Shown: piece by piece, positions 58,668-64,000 of the stretch | How the letters are laid out: every line of letters starts with the position of its first letter | Numbering within the stretch: the first letter of the stretch is position 1 | Assembly (NCBI GenBank): GCA_942490995.1 | Contig: CALOBG010000070.1 | Coordinates: forward strand, 85,890 to 149,889 | DNA from: UBA981 sp942490995 | GTDB lineage: Bacteria > Pseudomonadota > Gammaproteobacteria > Ga0077536 | DNA: 64,000 nt | Direction of reading: 5' to 3' | Translations under genes and position numbers: made by a program | Notes under the pieces: model-generated | The model's database searches: none | The model's input: only the letters and a program-made list of their open reading frames with translations | What the model was told of the DNA's origin: nothing

Positions 58668-59426
58668 ATGAACACGGCCGCTGGCGCGCACGAGTCGGCG
58701 CAGTTCGAAACCATCGCCTGCCCGCTATGCGCCGGTGAGAACTTTGAGGCGCTGTTTGAAAAACACGGCGAACCCTTCGTACGTTGCCGGGCGTGCAGCC
58801 TGGTGCTGATCAATCCGCGGCCGCCGCCGGCCACCATACGCGCCGGCTACGATGCAGCCTACAGCGCCGGCTACGTGGCCAAGGCGGCGAAAAAACTGCG
58901 TCGGGCGGAACGTCGCGTGCGCCGCCTCAAGCGCGCCTACCGACTCGACGGGCGCTGGCTGGATGTCGGCTGCTCGGCCGGTTTCGTGGTCAAAGCCGCC
59001 GCCGCGGCGGGCTTCGAAGCGTATGGCATCGATATCGAAAGCGCCGGCATCGACTATGGCCGACGCACCCTGGGTTTGAGCCATCTACACGAAGGACTGC
59101 TCCACGAAGCGCGCTACCCGGATGACTACTTCAAGGCCATTTCGGCCTACGATGTGATCGAACATGTACCCGACCTCAACCAGTTCGTCGCCGAGCTCAA
59201 ACGCATCCTGCATGCCGACGGCGTTCTCGATATCGGTACCCCGGACATCGGCCACTGGCGCGTGCCGCGGACCCTGGCACAGTGGAACGAAATCAAACCC
59301 TCCGAGCATCTGTACTATTTTGATCGTGGCACGCTCGGCCGACTGCTGACGAAACACGGTCTCAAGGTCGACCGCGTGCGCCCGGCCCTCAAACCGGGGC
59401 TGAAAGTAACCGCCCGTCACGCCTGA
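58668..59426 (+). CDS. Class I SAM-dependent methyltransferase with N-terminal zinc ribbon
   Basis: 252 aa. An N-terminal CPLC...CRAC motif (about residues 17-42) suggests a zinc ribbon, then a Methyltransf_11/23-type domain with SAM motif WLDVGCSAGFVVKAA and YDVIEHVPD. Proteins of this build often modify sugars or lipids in envelope polysaccharide loci, matching the nearby glycosyltransferase only loosely. ATG 58668 is preferred to 58638. It overlaps the tetR 3' end by 10 bp (convergent). Confidence 0.83.
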   Translation: MNTAAGAHESAQFETIACPLCAGENFEALFEKHGEPFVRCRACSLVLINPRPPPATIRAGYDAAYSAGYVAKAAKKLRRAERRVRRLKRAYRLDGRWLDVGCSAGFVVKAAAAAGFEAYGIDIESAGIDYGRRTLGLSHLHEGLLHEARYPDDYFKAISAYDVIEHVPDLNQFVAELKRILHADGVLDIGTPDIGHWRVPRTLAQWNEIKPSEHLYYFDRGTLGRLLTKHGLKVDRVRPALKPGLKVTARHA

Positions 59427-60091
59427 GCGGGGCCACTCCGCTCGCCGCTGCACAGCGCGCGGAATCCAGCCGCCAGAAATGGCACCATGCGCGCGTGGAT
59501 AGCGGCCAGGTCGTGCGATGCGCAGCGGCCGCCGGACAGCTGGTCGATACGCCCGGTCTCGGCAAAGCTGATGGTCATCGCGCCGAGCAGAAAATGAAAA
59601 CCCCAGTAGATATCCTCGGCGGCGGCGTGCGGGTAGGTAACGCGCACGCCGCGAATAAAGGCCTCGGCGACCTGGTCGAATTCAGCCGACATCAACTCGC
59701 GCGTCCAGCGCGGCGAATTGGCCGTCTGCGCGATCACCCGCGCATAATTTTTCCAGCCCGCGCCGCCGTTCAGACTGCGCTCGAGAAACGGCCCGGTAAA
59801 CGCTTCGATCAGGGCTTCGATAGTGGCGGGATGGGCTAAGGCCTCGAGTGCCGCCAGCCGTTCGTTGTTCAGAGCCTCGGCGCGGCGCCGGACCACGGCG
59901 CGGAACAGATCGAGTTTGGGTCCGAAGTGGTAGTTGGCAAGGGCGAGTTCGACCCCGGCTTCGCGGGTGATGTGACGCAAAGACACACCGTCGTAGCCGG
60001 ATTCCGCGAACAGCTTTTCAGCGGCGTCAAGGATACGCGTCGCGGTTGCGGAGGCGGGTTTGCGGGCGACTTTGTTCACGCTGCTTGCCAC
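59417..60091 (-). CDS. TetR/AcrR family transcriptional regulator
   Basis: 224-aa repressor. N-terminal helix-turn-helix: ILDAAEKLFAESGYDGVSLR and ITREAGVELALANYHFGPK (residues about 18-60). C-terminal ligand-binding domain resembles the TetR_C_24/CecR-like group with PRWTRELMSAEF. Start is GTG at 60091. It is divergent from hyuA with a palindromic operator candidate between them, so it probably regulates hyuA-hyuB and itself. Confidence 0.9.
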   Translation of the reverse strand: MASSVNKVARKPASATATRILDAAEKLFAESGYDGVSLRHITREAGVELALANYHFGPKLDLFRAVVRRRAEALNNERLAALEALAHPATIEALIEAFTGPFLERSLNGGAGWKNYARVIAQTANSPRWTRELMSAEFDQVAEAFIRGVRVTYPHAAAEDIYWGFHFLLGAMTISFAETGRIDQLSGGRCASHDLAAIHARMVPFLAAGFRALCSGERSGPAQA

Positions 60092-60112
60092 AGGTTCAAC
60101 GATCGGATAATT

Positions 60113-60128
60113 TTGAACGCTCGTTCAA
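60113..60128. promoter_or_regulatory. TetR-type operator palindrome
   Basis: TTGAACGCTCGTTCAA, a perfect 7-bp inverted repeat with a 2-bp centre, 21 bp before the tetR start codon and 61 bp before hyuA. This is the form typical of TetR-family operators that contain GAACG-N-CGTTC. Confidence 0.8.
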
Positions 60129-60189
60129 TTATTATCATGTTTGTGCGCCGCCGACCAGCGCTGCGCGCAGGCCTTGGGGGGAGACACGT

Positions 60190-62295
60190 TTGAGCGCTTA
60201 CCTATGCGGCCTCGACATCGGCGGCACATTCACCGACTGCGTACTGATTGACGAACACGGCCAGCTGACTATCGCCAAGGCGCCATCGACGCCAGGCAAT
60301 TTCGCTGCCGGCGTGATGCAGGCCATCGAGCGCGCGGCCGCCAAGATCGGGCTCGGCACCAGCGAACTGCTCGATTCCATCAGCGTCCTCGCGCACGGCA
60401 CCACGGTCGGCACCAACGCCATTATTCAACGCCGCGGCGCCAAAGTCGGACTCATCACGACGCGCGGTCACAACGATGTGATCCACATCATGCGCGGCTC
60501 GCGCGGCCTGTCCGGCCAGGACATCAAGCTCATCGTGCACATCCCCGAGAGCAGCAAGCCCGATCCGCTGATCCCTAAACGCCTGATCCGCGGCGTCTCC
60601 GAACGGGTCGACTGCTTCGGCAGAATCGTTGTAGATCTCAACGAAGACGAAGCGCGTGCGGCGATCACCGAACTGCGCGATGCCGGCTGCGAGGCGCTGG
60701 CGATCTGCTGCCTGTGGTCGTTTCTGGAGCCGAAACACGAACTGCGTATCAAGCAACTCGCGGAAGAAATCGCGCCCGATCTCTATGTCACCTGTTCGGC
60801 CGAACTGGCGCCGAAGTGGGGCGAGTACGAGCGCACTACCGCGGTCGCCCTGAACGCCTATATCGGCCCGACCACGGTCGGCTACGTGACCCGCCTCGAC
60901 GGCCAGTTGAAAGACATGGGCTACAAACCGCCGCTGCAGATCACGCAATGCGCGGGCGGTACCATCACGGTACGCAAAGCCCAGCAGGCGCCGCTGCTGA
61001 CCCTCGATTCGGGTCCGGTCTCGGGCGTCACCGGCTCGGTTTACCTCGGCGGGCTGATGGATTACCCGAACGTGATCACCACCGATCTTGGCGGCACCTC
61101 GTTCGATGTCGGCGTGATCCACGGCGGCGCGCCGGTAGTGTCGTACAAAAGCCTGGTCAATCAATACGAATATTTTCTGCCCAAGGTCGACGTGCAGACG
61201 CTCGGCACCGGCGGTGGCAGCAAAGTCTGGATCGACCGCACCACCAAAGCGTTGCGCGTCGGGCCTTACAGCGCCGGCGCCGATCCCGGCCCGGTGTGCT
61301 ACGGTAATGGCGGCCTCGAGCCGACCACTACCGACGCCGACCTGGTGCTGGGCTACCTCGACCCCGACAACTTCGCCGGCGGTACCATGCGCCTCGACCT
61401 CGCGGCCGCGCGCACCGCGCTGCAGAAGCTCGCCGACGAACTCGACATGGGCCTCTATGAACTCGCCAGCGGTGTCGCCACAATCGCCGAATTCCAGATG
61501 GCGGATCTGATCCGCAAAGTCACCGTGCAGAAGGGTCTGGATCCGCGCGACTTCGTGGTGTTTGCGTTCGGCGGCGCCGGCCCGGTGCATATGGGCGTGG
61601 CGGCACGCGAACTCGGGGTCAGCAAAGTCATCGTCCCACAGGGCGACACGGCCGCGGTGTGGTGCGCATTCGGCGCCGCTTCCGCCGATATTCTCCACGT
61701 CAACGAAAAAGTCAGCATCATGTCCTCACCGTTCGATCTCGGCGTGGTCAACGGCATCCTGCACGAACTCGGTGAACTCGGTCGCGAACACCTGCTCGAG
61801 GACGGCGTCGCCGCTGAACGCCATCAGTTTCAGTTTTCCATCGACATGCGGCATCGCGGCCAGATCAACGAAGTCGAAGTGTTTCTCGACCACGGCAAGC
61901 TCGATGAGCGCGCGCTGGAGCAACTCCGTGAACGCTTTGTCGAACGCTACGAACGACTCTACGGGCATGGCGCGGCACTGCACGGCGCGCGCCTGGAAAT
62001 GGTCACGTTCCGCTGCCGCACCTCGGCGACCTCAATGAAACCAAAACTGGTCGCGGCCACCACCCTGAGCGAAACCATCGACCCCGACGCACAGACCGGC
62101 TCAAGGGATATCTACTGGGCGGAATACAAGCGCGTCGAATCGACCCCGATCTTCGATGGCTACCGGCTCAAACCCGGCAACAGCATCGACGGCCCGTGTG
62201 TCGTCGAAACCGCCACGACCTCGATGGTTGTCCATCCTGCCCAGCGCATCGCCGTCGACGCGCTGGGTAATTTTGTCATCGACCCGAATGTGTAG
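60190..62295 (+). CDS. hyuA: Hydantoinase/oxoprolinase family protein, subunit A (HyuA-like)
   Basis: 701 aa. Actin-like ATPase fold: phosphate loop GLDIGGTFTDCVLIDEHG at the start and TTDLGGTSFDVGVIHGG in the middle; also LAHGTTVGTNAIIQRRGAKV. The family includes N-methylhydantoinase, 5-oxoprolinase and acetone/acetophenone carboxylase subunits, all coupling ATP hydrolysis to carbonyl activation. I choose TTG at 60190 (LSAYLCGLDIGG) because GGGGGAG lies seven bases upstream and the longer frame has no family match. Pairs with hyuB 23 bp downstream. The substrate is not deducible. Confidence 0.9.
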   Translation: MSAYLCGLDIGGTFTDCVLIDEHGQLTIAKAPSTPGNFAAGVMQAIERAAAKIGLGTSELLDSISVLAHGTTVGTNAIIQRRGAKVGLITTRGHNDVIHIMRGSRGLSGQDIKLIVHIPESSKPDPLIPKRLIRGVSERVDCFGRIVVDLNEDEARAAITELRDAGCEALAICCLWSFLEPKHELRIKQLAEEIAPDLYVTCSAELAPKWGEYERTTAVALNAYIGPTTVGYVTRLDGQLKDMGYKPPLQITQCAGGTITVRKAQQAPLLTLDSGPVSGVTGSVYLGGLMDYPNVITTDLGGTSFDVGVIHGGAPVVSYKSLVNQYEYFLPKVDVQTLGTGGGSKVWIDRTTKALRVGPYSAGADPGPVCYGNGGLEPTTTDADLVLGYLDPDNFAGGTMRLDLAAARTALQKLADELDMGLYELASGVATIAEFQMADLIRKVTVQKGLDPRDFVVFAFGGAGPVHMGVAARELGVSKVIVPQGDTAAVWCAFGAASADILHVNEKVSIMSSPFDLGVVNGILHELGELGREHLLEDGVAAERHQFQFSIDMRHRGQINEVEVFLDHGKLDERALEQLRERFVERYERLYGHGAALHGARLEMVTFRCRTSATSMKPKLVAATTLSETIDPDAQTGSRDIYWAEYKRVESTPIFDGYRLKPGNSIDGPCVVETATTSMVVHPAQRIAVDALGNFVIDPNV

Positions 62296-62318
62296 CGCGA
62301 TCCACCAGGAGCACTGAC

Positions 62319-64000
62319 ATGCGACGTATCAGCGAAATGACCGAAGTCGACTTCAACGGCGTCGAGCAGCCTTACGTGCCACCCAAGCAGCTGCGCATCT
62401 CCGACAAACTCAAACTGCATGGCAAGTGGTCGGAAGACGTCGACCCGGTAACCTACGAGGTGATCCGCCACAATCTGTGGCAGATCAACGAAGAGCACGG
62501 CGCGACCATCCAGCGCCTGTCGGGATCGCCGGTGGCGATGTACGCACTCGACCTCAATCCGTCGATCCTGACCGAAGACGCCGAGTTCGTATATTTCGGG
62601 CCCTACATGCAATACATGTCCGGGGTCACCGACACCCAGGTCAAATGGACGATGGAGTTTCGCAGCGATAACCCCGGCATCAACGAAGGCGATATGTTCA
62701 TCGCCAACGATCCCTGGGTCGGGGCGGCCCACCAGCAGGACGTGATGCTCCTGTGTCCGGTGTTCTGGGAAGGCGAATTATTCTGCTGGGTGACAAACTG
62801 CCTGCACCAGTACGACATTGGCGGCATCACCCCGGGCAGCTTCTGTCCGGCGGCGGAATCGGTCTACGAAGAAGGCATCATGCTGCCGCCACTGAAAATC
62901 ATCGAGAACTACGAGATTCGCAAGGACATCGAGGCCGTTTACCTGCGCGCCTCGCGCAAACCGCAGCTCGTTGCGCTCGATTTTCGCGCCCAGGTCGCCG
63001 GTAACACCACCGCCCGCGAGCGCGTGCTGGAATCGCTGATCAGGCGCTATGGCGCCGACACGGTCAAGGGCGTGATGAAGCGCGTGATCGACAACTCGGA
63101 AAAATCCTACCTCGACAAGATGGCGCGCCTGCCGGACGGCGAATGGTCCGATCGCACCTATATCGAAGCCTGCCGCCCCGGCGACCGGCGTACCCACCGC
63201 GTCGTGCTCGGCCTGCGCAAGGAAGGCAACAAGCTGATTTTCACCAACGATGGCTCGGCCGATCAGGAAGGCGCGATGAACGCTACTTATTCGGGCTGGC
63301 GCGGCTCAATCATGGTCGCCGTCAACGAGCTGTTGTGCTGGGACCAGTATTTCGCCTGCGGCGGGGCGTTGCGTCACATCGAGTTCGATCCCACCCCCGG
63401 CACCCTGAACTGCGCGAACTTTCCGGCCTCGGTATCGACCGCGCCGATCCAGTCGATGGAGATCTCGCTGTATCCGGCCTACAACGTGCTCTCGAAAATG
63501 ATTTATCCGGACCCGGATATGCGCCGCGATATCATGTGTATCGGCGGTACCAGCCAATGGCCGGCGACGCTGTTCCGCGGCACCGACCAGTGGGGCGAAA
63601 AATACGGTTACCTGCTGGTCGATCCGATCGGCGGCGCGATCGGTGCGTTTTCCATGGCCGACGGCATCAATACCGGCGGCCAGGCGCGCACGCCGATCTG
63701 CCAGTTGCCCAACATCGAACACACCGAGCAGAGTTTTCCGCTGTTATTTCTGTACCGCAAGGAGCTGCCCGATTCGGGCGGCGCGGGTAAATATCGCGGC
63801 GGGCTGTCGGCGGAATCCTGTTTCATTCCGCACAATACCGATTCCGTCACCCAGGATACGCTGTCGTCGGGCAACGCTTTGCCCACTTCGTCTGGCATGA
63901 TGGGCGGCTATCCTTCCACCACCAACGCCTACACCTTCGTGCGCAACAGCGATGTGTTCAGTCGCTTCAAGTCCAGCACCATGCCGGACGACACCAGCGA
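62319..64000 (+). CDS. hyuB: Hydantoinase B/oxoprolinase family protein, subunit B (HyuB-like, 3' partial)
   Basis: Open from ATG 62319 (AGGAG seven bases upstream) to the window edge, at least 560 aa. After a 45-aa N-terminal extension the HyuB domain begins with DPVTYEVIRHNLWQINEEHG. Further matches: GDMFIANDPWVGAAHQQDV, HQYDIGGITPGSF, AQVAGNTTARERV, and PDSGGAGKYRGG. The N-terminal extension and the HyuA pairing recall acetone/acetophenone carboxylase-type enzymes as much as hydantoinases. Any third subunit gene would be beyond the window. Confidence 0.9.
   Translation, partial: MRRISEMTEVDFNGVEQPYVPPKQLRISDKLKLHGKWSEDVDPVTYEVIRHNLWQINEEHGATIQRLSGSPVAMYALDLNPSILTEDAEFVYFGPYMQYMSGVTDTQVKWTMEFRSDNPGINEGDMFIANDPWVGAAHQQDVMLLCPVFWEGELFCWVTNCLHQYDIGGITPGSFCPAAESVYEEGIMLPPLKIIENYEIRKDIEAVYLRASRKPQLVALDFRAQVAGNTTARERVLESLIRRYGADTVKGVMKRVIDNSEKSYLDKMARLPDGEWSDRTYIEACRPGDRRTHRVVLGLRKEGNKLIFTNDGSADQEGAMNATYSGWRGSIMVAVNELLCWDQYFACGGALRHIEFDPTPGTLNCANFPASVSTAPIQSMEISLYPAYNVLSKMIYPDPDMRRDIMCIGGTSQWPATLFRGTDQWGEKYGYLLVDPIGGAIGAFSMADGINTGGQARTPICQLPNIEHTEQSFPLLFLYRKELPDSGGAGKYRGGLSAESCFIPHNTDSVTQDTLSSGNALPTSSGMMGGYPSTTNAYTFVRNSDVFSRFKSSTMPDDTS

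Noticed and set aside
60202..61698. 498-aa ORF on the minus strand
   Set aside because: Antisense shadow of hyuA.

Overview
The window reads as one chromosomal segment of a GC-rich gammaproteobacterium. The evidence is the gene order alaC-hom-thrC-(COG4255)-recJ-prfB-lysS, plus rng-yhdP, nudJ-mnmA, rph/yicC-gmk-rpoZ-spoT-ridA-recG-ubiA, rdgB-hemW and NhaB. I cannot place it below class level. No rRNA, tRNA or CRISPR was recognised. Most genes are housekeeping; accessory material is concentrated in a few places.

Layout. 1-2291: C-terminal part of a membrane GGDEF protein with a degenerate EAL domain. 2307-6810 (minus): a copper-binding RiPP-type locus of the Haemophilus Hvf kind. It holds a secreted precursor with ten coding copies of EGKCG, an HvfB/MNIO (DUF692) enzyme, an HvfC (DUF2063) partner, a membrane-anchored FMN glutamate-synthase-like protein and a DoxX/HvfX protein. 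The precursor gene carries a 7-bp deletion inside its repeat tract. 7029-16263 (minus): lysS, prfB (with the classical +1 programmed frameshift), recJ, a COG4255 gene, thrC, hom and alaC. 16424-17872: tldD. 17873-19957: disturbed region with poly-G runs, a decayed IS1380-family element, a 268-bp MITE-like element with perfect 31-bp terminal repeats, and half of a second dispersed repeat. 19993-22788 (minus): glcD and an unusual GlgC homologue lacking key catalytic residues. 22976-32769 (plus): rng, yhdP, nudJ, mnmA, acnA. 33089-36464 (plus): nhaB, a serine hydrolase and a small lipoprotein. 36495-39289 (minus): DUF4404, hemW, rdgB, rph.

39507-47827 (plus): yicC, gmk, rpoZ, spoT (frameshifted), ridA, recG, ubiA (frameshifted) and a PuuD-like membrane protein ending at a clear intrinsic terminator. 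47934-48066 is a palindromic dispersed repeat and 48097-49182 a Sel1-repeat protein. 49239-53915 (plus): VanZ-like, CoA transferase, gamma-glutamylcyclotransferase-like, DUF488, AhpD-like and dacB. Then patB (minus), a repeat cluster, an SDR, a GT-C-type membrane glycosyltransferase, a SAM hydroxide adenosyltransferase, a methyltransferase, and a TetR regulator divergent from hyuA-hyuB. hyuB runs off the right edge.

The strongest candidate for unusual biology is the Hvf-type locus with its extra flavoprotein. Four reading frames (hvfA, the IS transposase, spoT, ubiA) are broken at short GC-rich or repeated tracts. Sequence error must therefore be excluded before any of these is called a real mutation.
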